In this document: positions 53,788-64,000 of the stretch, piece by piece | Position numbering within the stretch: the first letter of the stretch is position 1 | Layout of the letters: each line of letters starts with the position of its first letter | Source: Zygaena filipendulae | Lineage: Eukaryota > Arthropoda > Insecta > Lepidoptera > Zygaenidae | DNA: 64,000 nucleotides | NCBI GenBank assembly: GCA_907165275.2 | Contig: OU015651.1 | Span: 2,936,501-3,000,500, forward strand | Reading direction: 5' to 3' | Translations under genes and position numbers: made by a program | Notes under the pieces: generated by a model | Databases searched by the model: none | What the model was told of the DNA's origin: nothing | The model's input: only the letters and a program-made list of their open reading frames with translations

Positions 53788-54497
53788 AACATCATGTAGA
53801 GTGGAGTCAAGGTTGGTGCTTGAATGCGTCCATGCCATGAACAAATTGGGCGCCAACAACAAGGTCAGATTAATCTGGGTTCCAGGTCATGTAGGTATAC
53901 AAGGCAATGAACTTGCAGATGAACTGGCAAGGAAAGGATCAGATGAAACCCTCATTGGACCAGAGCCATTTGTTGGGATCTCTGCAAACATGGTGAAAAA
54001 GGCAATTCGCGAAAACGCCCGGAAAAGACACTCACAGGAGTGGTCGTCGACTACGGGCCTCAGGCATTCTAAACGCTTTATCGGCGACAAAACAGATGAG
54101 AAACTGTCACGTAGCATACTTCTCCTAAGTCGCAATCAGGCCCGCCTAATCACTGGTGTGCTTACAGGTCACTTCGGGACAAAGGAACACCTCACGAAGA
54201 TGAAACTCGCAAGCGACTCATCCTGCAGGAAGTGCGGCGAAGAGGTGGAAACAATGGCACATCTTATGTGCGAGTGCGATGCCTTGGCTCGTAAACGAAT
54301 GGACCTCCTGGGGATGGCCTATCCAGAACCAGAGGACGTTAGGCTCTTACCCCTCCACTGCACGCTAGCCTTTGCCGCCGAGGTTTTCAGGGAGTAGAGG
54401 GAGGAGCACAGGATGGGGATGGTACAAAAGATCCCAAGGGTCGAAGTGCCGAGGCTTTGCTTGCCCACCCCATTATTTAAGATAAGATAAGATAAAA
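53788..54497 (+). mobile_element. 5'-truncated LINE with (GATAA)n tail and target duplication
   Basis: ATGTTTGTGTGT occurs at 53776-53787 and 54498-54509, and both flanks continue with similar ACATCATG. Between them is the 3' end of a non-LTR retrotransposon ending in GATAAGATAAGATAA. It inserted about 85 bases upstream of the astacin TATA box. Confidence 0.8.
53795..54397 (+). pseudogene. RNase H and C-terminal zinc-knuckle part of a LINE polyprotein
   Basis: About 200 open codons. VRLIWVPGHVGIQGNELADE is the C-terminal half of an RNase H domain, as carried by I/R1/LOA-type LINEs. CRKCGEEVETMAHLMCEC is the terminal cysteine-rich motif. The reverse transcriptase and endonuclease are missing through 5' truncation; no stop or frameshift interrupts the remaining frame, so insertion was recent. 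Confidence 0.8.
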
Positions 54498-54682
54498 ATG
54501 TTTGTGTGTTGCACATCATGCTTATGTACCTATATACAGTTGTATGTATGCTTATGTGTTATATACTGGGACCGTACCCATACCACAGATAATAATAATT
54601 TTAGGGGCCCTTTCTTTATAATTTTTTACCCCCTTCCCCCCTAGTGACCAGTCGTAGGTAATAATAATACTGTAGGTAATAT

Positions 54683-54733
54683 AATAATAATAATCCACTT
54701 CACAACACACAGATCTACTTGATCCCACACTAA
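54683..54733. repeat. Second copy of the 28036 repeat, interrupted by a MITE
   Basis: Identical words to 28036-28087 up to CACAC, then TAA and the family A element. Confidence 0.6.
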
Positions 54734-54905
54734 CCGCCGCACTCAGAGTCGACTTTGATGATTACTTAGTTAAGTATAGCTTTTTAAAACAAAACTGCCG
54801 CAATCAGACAAGTTTAATAAATTAATGTTAATTGGCATTTAACTAATTAAGTTACATCTCATTAAATGCCAATTAACATTAATTTACTGAACGTCTCTGA
54901 TTGTC
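54734..54905. mobile_element. Foldback MITE family A, truncated copy
   Basis: TAA then CCGCCGCACTCAGAGTCGAC; the right arm stops at CTGATTG, so about 65 bases are lost. Confidence 0.75.
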
Positions 54906-55053
54906 AGGTATATGCCAAGAGTGCCAAGACCCGCCCCTCCCCCTCTTGTTTTCACTTAGTAATTCTGGACATGATATTATGCTTTCATGTCCAGAATTCA
55001 TAAAAATATGCTTTTAAATCTTATTTTGCAACCGGCTCTTGAGTAACAGTTTA

Positions 55054-55213
55054 CCGCACTCAGAGTCGTTTTAATGATTACTTAATTAAGATATTTTAAA
55101 AACAAACTGCTGCACTCAGAGATGTTCATTAAATTAATGTTAATTGGCATTTTACTAATTGAGTTATCTTTACTTAAAATTAAGTAATAATTAAAACGAC
55201 TCTGAGGGCGGCC
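55054..55213. mobile_element. Foldback MITE family A, 160 bp variant
   Basis: CCGCACTCAGAGTCG..CGACTCTGAGGGCGGCCG with shortened arms, between TTA (55051) and TAA (55214). Confidence 0.65.
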
Positions 55214-55476
55214 GTAAGCTATTAATCGTAATAATAATACCTACTTAGAAATTATCTTGCTGCTCCCTCTGGCAGCTTATCCAATTTAGTCAATTTGCCA
55301 ATGCCAAACTTAAACCTACCTGTGACATAAAATTTTAAGGTCAAATTAAGGGAGGGCCTTTTTCATATTATTTGTGTTGTACCAACATCCCTTGTGGCCG
55401 TGCTTCCCAAAACACAATCCCAATTCCCAAACGCTCCAAATTAGTCCAAATGCCAAATATTAGAAATAGGTATAGG

Positions 55477-55655
55477 CCTAGCTATTCCCCGCGGTTTCAC
55501 CCGGGTTAGTTTCGGAAATCCCGCGGGAATTCTGGGATAAAAGTACCTACCCTATATCCTTCTCTGTACCTCTGACAACGTGTATGCATCAAGATGATCG
55601 GTTGAGCCGCCTAGGCGTGAAGGCGTAACAGACAGACAGACAGAGTTACTTACAC
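55477..55655 (-). mobile_element. Helitron copy
   Basis: CTAGCTATTCCCCGCGG start, GGTTGAGCCGCCTAGGCGTG core, (ACAG)n end; the 5' terminus is unclear. Confidence 0.65.
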
Positions 55656-55920
55656 ATCTGTACATGCTTTAAGACACGTTGTAAATGTATTTTTTGAAGT
55701 GAAACTTCTTTGATCATGAGGGCAAAACATTTATTGTGGCGCGTTGTCTTACCGCGTCGAGATATGATCATATTGAATAAGGATTCTGGATTCTGGAAGT
55801 CATTGGGAAAACCCAAATCCAACAAAATCAACATTCAGCCAACTGATTATTATATAATACGCCAGGGACTTTCCCTCATCTGCGGTGGCCTTTAAGCGCT
55901 TATTAGACTTTGCAATTTCA

Positions 55921-56093
55921 GGGCACCAATTTAGGATGCTAAATCAGATACAATTTAGCATCAGTGAGTGAGAGAGAGAGAGAGCGAGTAATCACACTAC
56001 ACTAAATTGTACTCTAAATCAACTACTCTAGGGTACATTTTAATTTAGTGTGATCACTCGCTCTCTCTCTCACTCACTGATTCTAAATTGGAA
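55921..56093. mobile_element. Foldback element with (GA)n arms
   Basis: ATCAGTGAGTGAGAGAGAGA..GCGAGTAATCACAC is mirrored by GTGATCACTCGCTCTCTCTC..CACTCACTGAT around a short centre at about 56010. Confidence 0.65.
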
Positions 56094-56152
56094 CCAACTT
56101 GGAAACTTCGATTACCTACACCTTCCGATTTCCTAGATTGGTGTGTGCCAAA

Positions 56153-56479
56153 TAGGGATGTCGACTACTATTGAAAATCAAAATTCTAATTAGTCCGTCA
56201 GTTAGAAAATAAAAAAACAATAGACACGTATTTTTTGCTTTTTTAAATAAATTAAAATATACAGAGATAAAGCGCATTAAAGTTTAGGATGAGGAGGTCG
56301 TGACGTCACTAACCGCAAAACAGCCATACAAACTGTCAGAATAGTGACGTCACGCGAAATTTCAACTCAATATATCGCCGTTATTTTTTGATTACGTAAA
56401 AAAAGAAAAAATACGTGTCCAATATTTTTTAATAATCTACAAGACGGACTAAAAAATAAAAATTAGTCAACATGCCCAT
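56153..56479. mobile_element. MITE family B, copy 6
   Basis: TAGGGATGTCGACTACTATT to TAGTCAACATGCCCAT, same orientation as copies 2 and 5; both TGACGTCA intact. Confidence 0.75.
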
Positions 56480-56692
56480 TGCAAAGTCTAATCAGGTCAA
56501 TGAATCAGGTTGACAATAACTTTATCGAATCATGTCATTAAATTTCTCCCTGATAATAAATAATGCGATAAAGTGCTCCGATTAGTCTATTATGGCTTGT
56601 TAATAAATAACCATCATAATGTCCAGGTAAGTATTGGTCCATACTCCATACCCTCATTAACTTATTACATTCATTAATGTAGACTAATCTAT

Positions 56693-57513
56693 TCTTCTAT
56701 TTATAAAGAGCAAAGTTTGTGAGTTTGTGAGTTTGTGACGTTGTAGGGGGTAATCTCTGGATCTACAAAACCGATTTTAATAATTCTTTTAGGAAGCTAT
56801 AGTGATCCCGAGTGTCATAGGGTACTTTTTATTCCGGAATGCCCGCAGAAACTCCAAATTTTCCGCAAGTAAAACCACGAGGGATCTCAGGATCTACTGA
56901 ACCGATTTTGAAAATTCTTTCACTTATAGGAAGCTACAGTGATCTTGAGTGACATTGGGTAATTTTCAACCCGGAATTGCCGCGGGAACTTCGGATTTAG
57001 TGAGTTCGCATGTTTGTGAGATTGTAGGGGTAATCTCTGGATCTACTGAACCGATTTTCAAAATTCTTTCACTTATAAGAAGCTACAGTGATCCTGAATG
57101 ATAGAGGATACTTTTTATCTCGGAATTCCCGCAGGAACTCCGGAGATTGTGAGGTTGTAATCTATGGATCTACTGGACCGATTTTGGAAATTCTTTCACT
57201 TATTAATAGGAAGCTAAAGTGATCCTGAGTGACATAGGGTAGGTACTTAGGTATCCTGAAATTCCTGCAGGAACTCCTAAATAACCGCAGGTGAAACCCC
57301 GGGTGTCAGCTACTAATAATAAAAGAGCAAAAGTTTGTGAGTTTGTGACATTGTAGGGGGTAATCTCTGGATCTACTGAACCGATTTTGACTTTCACTTC
57401 TTCCAATTTTCACTTATAGGAAGCTACAGTGATCCTGAGTGTCATAGGGTACTTTTTGTTCCGGAATTCCCGCGGGAACTTCGAATTTCCGGCGGGTAAA
57501 ACCACGAGGGAAT
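56693..57513 (+). mobile_element. Tandem array of about five Helitron units
   Basis: AATCTCTGGATCTACTGAAC, CCGATTTTGAAAATTCTTTC, GGAAGCTACAGTGATC and CCCGCGGGAACTTCG recur in order, with unit starts near 56700, 56884, 57001, 57145 and 57311. Some units lack the GTTTGTGAG head or the hairpin/CTAG end. Confidence 0.7.
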
Positions 57514-58017
57514 TATTTAATGCCAGATTACTATTTTAGTAATGGGTAATACTAACGAATTTCTTAATAACAGTGAACTTTCTAAAGATTTCTCAAATCA
57601 TGTAGATACCTATGTACATAGATTGGTTAGGTATTATACTTTTTACAAATAGGGAAGTAGGCGTTTCAATAAAAGTGTTTTAATTATTTACTTAAATAAA
57701 AAAATGTATTTTTCAGCTCCATATATATATAATTATATAAAAAATCTTTCTGTAACTCGACAAAAAATAAAGGATATCATTAATAATAATACTTATGTTG
57801 TAGAAAAATAAACTTAAAAACAAAATTACAATGTATTTTATGGACGTGAATTACCATCATTCGCACACTCCTTGTAATTTTTAATATAAAAATTATTCGG
57901 ACACTCGCAGACATCTCTCTCGAAGCCACACCGATTCTTTTACAAAAATACCTATTTCTTATAACTAGGTACCTACTCGTCAACGTCAGTTCGGTTATGA
58001 TTCTAAATAGATATAAC

Positions 58018-58153
58018 ACTGGCGCGCAATAACAGTTTAGGAACGTCACTAAAAAAAAAGAAAATTTGAAAATAGAAATAGAAAAAAATTAACCCAAAAT
58101 AATAGAACTACAGCAGAAACTACTTGGTTTAATCAAATTATTTGCGCGCCAGT
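58018..58153. mobile_element. Small MITE with ACTGGCGCGC ends
   Basis: ACTGGCGCGCAATAA at the left and TTATTTGCGCGCCAGT at the right, 136 bp apart. Confidence 0.55.
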
Positions 58154-59330
58154 AAAAAATAGATGCCACTACACTTTCAATACAAAAAACCTTATTTATC
58201 TATTTATCCATATTGGCTATTTGTTAAAACGACAAATTAATTACATCACAAAGGTAAACAATCTCAATTTCTATGTTTATAAGAAATAGAATTGCGTGGC
58301 ACATTGATTCTCATACCTAACCTAAATCTTAATTAAGAAAATGCTAACTTACATGAGCTTCGTTTAACAACTAAAACAAAATAATAGAATCTAATATTGA
58401 AGTACTTGTGCCCATCTCTCTCGGTTTTTTTTTTATGTTATTAACAATAGTAGGTATCTCTAAACACCGACTGAATACAACACGCCGATAATTTCTATTG
58501 AGTTACATTTTAAATAGGTATGTCTAAGCGTTTATTATTTTTATCTAATCAAAAATGTAGACGGCTTATTTATAACGATTGAGTCTCATTTATAGAAACT
58601 GAACGTTTATACCTACAATGTTATGCTTTAGTATACACGAAACCTTTAATAAATATGTTCATAATTAAACTTGGAATCGATTCCAAACTATTTTTTATTA
58701 AACCTATAATAAAGATAAAGTTTTCTAACACTATTTTAATTGTCAATAGGTACCATTATAACTTTTCCGTGACACGAATACCACTTGCTCACGTGACATA
58801 GGTCGTCGACCTCCAGAGTGAAGAGTAAAAAAGACAACTGTCTTTTACTTACATTAATCCAATAAACATATTAAAATGGTTTAATGCTGGATCATCAGCT
58901 GGTGTGTACTAAAATAACATTGTATAAGTGCAAAAATATATTATTACATATTAAAACTAGAATAAAAACTTATGATAATATAATAAAATGAGAATATTAC
59001 TTGCATTTTTTATTACATTATTGCAACACAATGTGCAGTTTGCTAGCAACACTTTATTTCTATTTTTAAAAACGGCAGTGAATGACTGGTTTCCACAGCT
59101 GTCAACGATCAGCGTAGGCATAAAAAAAAACAAAAAAAAAAACAATAATCTGTGCAACGTCGCAGTATATGAATTAAATCATATACCTTGCATAATACCT
59201 AATAAATATATTCAGATAAGAAAATAAAATATAACTTTACGCCAAATATTGCACGGGAAGGCAGAATAAAATAATTGAATGCCGATTGGCATCACACAAA
59301 TTGTAACAAATTGAATTGTTTCTTTATTTA

Positions 59331-59688
59331 TACAACGTGTTAATGAATTAACTGAAAACTAGAAAGTAGTTTGCTCAGAATCAACTAGCGAATCGATCGC
59401 ACTATGTTTTAATATAGGTAGGTTATATTTTTTCATTTTAACTAGCCCATGTCTAAATTATTTATAATACAATATTTGGCGCGTACCTACGCCGCCCGCA
59501 GCCAAAAAATTCGAACCGGTAGACGCGGGCGTAGCGCTTGGAATTTCGTAGATGGGTCACCTCCCAATTGATGTTGAATAACTTTTAAGGTATAAATTTT
59601 TCGACATAAAATGTATTTTAATCATATTATTGTCTATTTTTTTAAATGGGGTGTATCAGGTTTTCAGTTAATTCATTAACACGTTGTA
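59331..59688. mobile_element. TA-flanked MITE (family C, copy 2)
   Basis: 358 bp, same ends and TA duplication as the copy at 45011, with a longer interior. Confidence 0.8.
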
Positions 59689-60486
59689 TAACCTCATCAT
59701 ACACCATTGACAACGGCAATGTAAAACGAATTATCGTTTTACAAGCCTTCCATATATTAATGTAGCCAGATTCGATATTTAAATGCAAGACATTAATTCT
59801 TCTTTACATTAACAAACCAATTCAATGGACTAATTTTTAATAGGGCAAGTCTGCTATTTTTTAGAGTACAGTAGTAACTACCTACTACAGAAATGAGTAT
59901 ATTTATTATTAAATAGCATTCTCTCCGTGATTCAGCAAGACTATGATAACCACTAGTACGGAATACGGACAAAATATTGTCCTAAAATTGTAATAAAACG
60001 ATCAGTACCGATTAAAATAAATTATTACTTATACTGTATGTACAATGTAATGTACATACTACATACATAAAAGCAAACTGTTTGAACCAACTTACTTCTA
60101 TTTTTTATGAATATACATTTAGAATCCATATTTACGTTTATCTACAATGACAAAAAGCAGACCACTGCAGTCTTTTCAACTAACTTTTTATCTCATGTTG
60201 CCACCGCATTTTAAATTCCAGCCTAGCGGATAAAATGAAAGCCTACTCTATAACCTACTCGTAGAGTCAGCAAAATAACACGCCATTTGGCCGTGGTTGA
60301 ATTTATTGGCATCGCGATGAGATTCAACAGCAAATGTTGCGCCAGTTTTGATGCTAACTGTACCTCGTTCATTTTCATTTCTTACAAAAAACCAACTAGA
60401 CCTTCTAACTTATTGACAATAAGTATTGCCCTTCGAGAACAGTACATTTCATGCCAATTCCACCATCTCATAAATAGCTAGTATAT

Positions 60487-60571
60487 TATAACCTTACATA
60501 GAAATTTCGACTTTATCGACAGTGGATAAGGTCGAAATTTGGATAGACAAAATTTCAATGTAAGGTTATAA
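60487..60571. repeat. 85-base inverted repeat
   Basis: TTATAACCTTACAT at the left and ATGTAAGGTTATAA at the right, with inner AAATTTCGAC / GTCGAAATTT. Confidence 0.6.
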
Positions 60572-61453
60572 GAGAGGTCTGAGATGATCGAGGTCATTTA
60601 TCCATGAGTGGGACATATTTCTGTCTTTACACGACCAATCCGATTATATAGATACGTATAAATAGATGGTTAATAAATCTTCATACAAAATATAATAATA
60701 TTGTTAATTACTCATTACAGATTACAATATACCTACATATTTAATATTATCATTAATTGTTCCCATTGCGTTATAAAAATATCGACCAGGCTTATACTGA
60801 AAATACGTATATATTATTTTGTAAAAGCATATTGTGGCAGTGTAGGTACATTTATATGCTATTTATTTTTATATCACTGCATATTATTTTATTAAAAGTA
60901 TTCATACATCATTATTATATTTATTATAAATAATATCTTACCGATACATAATTAATTACTACTGATAGGTAATTAATTAATAACCATTATATATTATTGA
61001 AATGCCTTGTGTAAATTCCAAAAAGCTAGTTTAAACCGTACAAGGAGGCTAATAAAATATAGTCACTATAAATTGACAATGGCTGAATTAACTATTTGCG
61101 ATAGTCCATAGTAAAAAGAAGTGTTGAACTACGCTTCATTCGATGCCTTTGAATCTCTTTTCGTGTTTAATTTTTTTTTTTTAATATATAATTACTTTGG
61201 TTACAGTAGATGTTTAAAAAAATATTGGCACAGAAATTTTTGTTCAAAATTGAACGTTTTTAGTTTAAATACGTATCTATTTTTGTCATCTTTTTTAATA
61301 TGGTCGACGAGATTTATTTCAAATAACCACACTATATCAATGTAATAAGATCAAAACTGTCATGCAATGTGGCACAATTTTATGGTGATAAAATTATGAA
61401 AAAGTGAGAATGTTATTTGTTTTTTTTTTATTTAAACTATGCAGTCTTTAAGG

Positions 61454-61459
61454 TTTATT
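61454..61459 (-). terminator. Possible poly(A) signal of the nuclear receptor
   Basis: AATAAA on the minus strand, about 175 bases after the stop; other candidates lie further down. Confidence 0.35.
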
Positions 61460-61633
61460 TTCAAGGCTAGTACATACAACGCTTTGCTGAGTATTTAGAT
61501 TCTAAATACCTAGCAATAAGGTCTAATTTCCAGTACGTTTTTACGTATAATTTGCAAGAAGCAAAGATTGCTTTTCCATACATTCTCTTGAGCAATATGA
61601 GTTCGATGATGCGTGGATAGTAAGGCTTCGAGG

Positions 61634-63766
61634 TCAATGGTCCCCTCTTAATAGTTCCATGAGTAAATTGAAACTGGGTCCTTCGCCATCTTTGCCTTTG
61701 TGGTCCGGATTGAGCATTTCCTTGCCGACTTGCATGAAAAACTAGAACAAAAATAGTTTGTTTTATATTAAAACAGAAGCATTTGCAGCTGCAACACCAC
61801 GAAATAGTGAATCTGTTAATTATCTGATAGGTTTGCTGAAGCTTGGATGTTTGCAGCAGCAACTCTGTGTAATAGGTACTAAAATCTATCCGAATATGAC
61901 GTCATAAGATTGCTATTCATCTGGCAAGTTCGCTGCAATTCCAATATATGCAGCAGCAACCTGCAACACTAGGTATGTAATATTAAAATCTACCTTAATA
62001 TGTCCTCATATGGACGCAGATAAGCAATAACATGTTAACCCACAATGTTAAGCTATTGATTCAAAACGCTTTATTGACAGTTACAGAGCGTTTTTTAATT
62101 ATGTGTTTACCTTATTACATTGTTTAAATACCAAAAAACATTTAAACATAAAAAAATGCTGAAACAAAATGACGATATGATTATAAAACACGATTTATTC
62201 GAAATTTCTCCAATGTGGGTTAACACACTATTGCTTATCTATGTCCATATAAGGTTGCTATTCACCTGGCATGTCCGCTGCAGCCCCGATATTTACATCA
62301 GCAAGACTGCGTCATACTAAAATCTACCTTAACCAATCTGTATAAGGTTGCTATTCACCTGGCAAGTCCGCTGCAGCTCGGGTATCCGCAGCAGCAGCTC
62401 GGCGAACTTGGCGGGCGCGTCGGGCGAGTGCACCGTCGTGTACTGCTGCAGCGCCGACACCGCCTTCTCCTGCGACGCGCGCACCTTCTCCATCTCGCGC
62501 AACTCCGGCGCATCTACGGGTTCAATTCGAGTTGCGTTACGGTACTGAGTAGGTAAATACACGTTACTGTGTACTCTAATGTACTTATGTATAGCTTGTC
62601 TAACGGCCGCACTCAGAGTCGACTTTAATGATTACTTAGTTAAGTACGAATTTTTAAAACAAAACTGCCGCAATCAGAGACGTTCGGTAAATTAATGTTA
62701 ATTGGCATTCAATGAGATGTAACTTAATTATTTAAATGCCAACTAACATTAATTTATTAAACTTGTCTGATTGCGGCAGTTTTGTTTTAAAAATCTATAC
62801 TTAACTAAGTAATCATTAAAGTCGACTCTGAGTGCGGCGGTAAACTAAAATAACACGCCCCACTACTTAATAAGCAGTTTTAGATGTGCGAGATCATGTA
62901 TTGATAATATCTCTTTAATAGTGCGAGTGCGGCAACAGTATTGCTCACTAGTGACGAATAGACAGACCAAATTTATATGTGTCGTATCAATATTTTAACG
63001 GTTGTACGTGTGCGTATACCCGATGGAGGGGCGCGTTATTTTAGTTTAGACAATCTACCTGTCCATTTAAAGGGAACTCTACTGCCCCCTGAGTCAAGTC
63101 GAGATTCTTTGATTGCAATATAAAACTAAATACCTATTGGACGATTGATTGAACGATGTTTCGTGGCTCCACCTTATTTTTCTATAGCGATAACGATTAA
63201 AAGTTGGGAACTCGGCTATAATAAGAGGATTGGACACCAGATTAGAAAAAATAAGGGTTGGAAAAAGAATTTTTGGACGTTATCCCAGAGCGCCTGCACC
63301 TGATCCAGAAATGAATAAAGGTACTAGACCACTTAAATACTTATTTTTTTACACTCCTTATAGTCACAGTCAAGCCAGAAGTATATGGTTTCCTCAGGGT
63401 GTTTCCCTTCGCCGACAGCTCAAGCCTATTTATTTATTTTATTTTATTTTTTACACAAAATTTCTCACAGCTTTACAGTTATACTAATACACTGTGAAAT
63501 TAAAAATAAGAAATACAATGATAATACTGATAAAGACTGTTAGGGTCTGAACCTACGCTTTGCGATGCGAACGCGCAGACCACTGAGCTAACATCGCTAA
63601 AATGGTATTAACTGTTCAATAATAATTCAACAACAATGTAATTCACACACCTGAAGTTAGCAAGACGATAACTTTGAGCGCCACGTATTCGTATCGGTCG
63701 ACGCGCAGCCGCCTCAAGTGGTCGGTGAAACTCAGCATCCGCTCTATGCACGGCGTCAAACCCAAT
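61634..63766 (-). CDS. NR5-type nuclear receptor (FTZ-F1/HR39), last three exons
   Basis: Three exons in transcript order, 63651-63766, 62359-62513 and 61634-61741, join in phase; the 5' part lies beyond 64000. The first reads [20 protein letters not shown] then [18 protein letters not shown], the second [19 protein letters not shown] and [13 protein letters not shown], the third [13 protein letters not shown] and [12 protein letters not shown] before TGA. These are the last helices of a nuclear receptor ligand-binding domain, and NLLMELL is the AF-2 helix that binds coactivators. The wording fits the insect NR5 group, which binds DNA as a monomer and relays ecdysone timing; I cannot separate FTZ-F1 from HR39 without the DNA-binding domain. 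The intron after the second exon holds repeated copies of that exon's end. Confidence 0.82.
61815..62390 (-). repeat. Four tandem copies of an exon end plus donor, one interval holding a MITE
   Basis: The true exon end (copy 1, about 62342-62394) is followed by degenerate copies at about 62249-62300, 61904-61965 and 61815-61870. Spacing is 93 bases, then 345 (93 plus a MITE of about 243), then 96. Copies 1 and 2 both read CCAG/GTGAATAGC at the donor; copies 3 and 4 have lost the GT. Confidence 0.75.
62008..62250. mobile_element. MITE family Q, copy 2
   Basis: ATATGGACGCAGATAAGCAA at the left and its near complement ending GTCCATAT at the right. The interior is the reverse of copy 1 at 30518. 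Confidence 0.65.
62604..62840. mobile_element. Foldback MITE family A, 237 bp copy
   Basis: CGGCCGCACTCAGAGTCGAC to GAGTGCGGCGG, TAA at 62601-62603 and 62841-62843. Third full copy of identical length; it lies between receptor exons. Confidence 0.85.
63426..63600 (-). mobile_element. tRNA-derived SINE
   Basis: On the minus strand it begins GCGATGTTAGCTCAGTGG (A box) and continues to GTAGGTTCAGACCC (B box), then about 80 unrelated bases and an (AAAAT)n tail. A full cloverleaf cannot be drawn, so it is a SINE rather than a working tRNA gene. It ends about 50 bases from a receptor exon. Confidence 0.65.
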
Positions 63767-63968
63767 CTGGAAACAATGTAAACGGCTCATTATTGTTGTT
63801 TTATGCTTTTTCATCTGTATATTATATTTCACAGTCAATGTGAAAAATGCGGGGAATATTAATACCTTCATTTATGAGGAAAAAAGAACCTAATGGGCTG
63901 TATGACGAGCACTTCTTTTGTCTCTCCGTACGCAGTCAAACTCGCTTTTATATTTTCTCTGCGTACAC

Positions 63969-63990
63969 ACACACACACTCACACACACAG
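63969..63990. repeat. (CA)n microsatellite
   Basis: Short CACACA run near the right edge of the window. Confidence 0.7.
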
Positions 63991-64000
63991 ACAGTTATTT

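Larger units (their letters stand above)
57514..61453. other. AT-rich spacer downstream of the nuclear receptor
   Basis: Very AT-rich with many TTTATT words; part may be the long 3' untranslated region of the receptor. No gene recognised. Confidence 0.45.

Noticed and set aside
58988..59227. 79-codon frame with a hydrophobic start, resembling a secreted peptide
   Set aside because: Very AT-rich, lysine/asparagine runs from poly(A) tracts, no splice or promoter support.
62348..62548. Plus-strand frame of 66 codons
   Set aside because: Antisense of the receptor exon coding for [13 protein letters not shown].
63608..63871. 87-codon minus-strand frame at the right end
   Set aside because: Wrong frame of the nuclear receptor exon; the correct frame reads [13 protein letters not shown].

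Overview
The window is nuclear DNA from an insect, almost certainly a moth or butterfly (Lepidoptera). It is AT-rich and rich in GTAGGTACCTA-like steps. Short intron-split genes sit in a dense field of non-autonomous transposons, dominated by small Helitrons of the lepidopteran type whose 3' end reads (accepted variants) CGCGGGTGAAACCGCGG..CTAG/T. The species cannot be told from sequence alone.

Layout. (1) 0-11 kb: two tandem, same-strand, five-exon serine proteases, each with its own TATA box, signal peptide, activation site and catalytic triad. They come from a recent tandem duplication; copy 2 has grown to about twice the genomic length by transposon insertion. (2) 11-21.9 kb: no gene found; Helitrons, MITEs and long palindromes. 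(3) 21.9-24.4 kb (+): four-exon Fcf2/TdIF2 homologue (18S rRNA processing). (4) 25.7-29.2 kb (-): seven-exon HSD17B8-type short-chain dehydrogenase, convergent with Fcf2. (5) 32.7-33.3 kb (-): single-exon Zucchini/PLD6 nuclease (piRNA biogenesis). (6) 36.7-38.3 kb (-): two-exon PRRX/PHDP-type paired-like homeobox gene, followed by about 10.5 kb without a recognised gene that holds scattered GC-rich patches. (7) 48.8-53.7 kb (-): six-exon astacin metalloprotease. (8) 53.8-61.5 kb: a 5'-truncated LINE with RNase H, several MITEs and a tandem Helitron array. (9) 61.6-64 kb (-): the last three exons of an NR5-type nuclear receptor (FTZ-F1/HR39); the rest lies beyond the right edge.

All exon chains of the five complete multi-exon genes were checked by hand for GT/AG borders and reading phase, and each closes in frame. 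The genes do not form one pathway; only the two serine proteases are clearly related to each other (secreted, probably digestive). I saw no clearly undescribed multi-gene system. The most unusual local structures are: a roughly 93-96 bp tandem repeat that copies the end of a nuclear-receptor exon and its splice donor three more times into the intron; an internally deleted mariner-like element whose reading frame joins the DNA-binding head to the C-terminal tail; a TATCGATA cluster upstream of zucchini; a MITE family carrying paired TGACGTCA palindromes inside gene introns; and an astacin with a leucine in the Met-turn.
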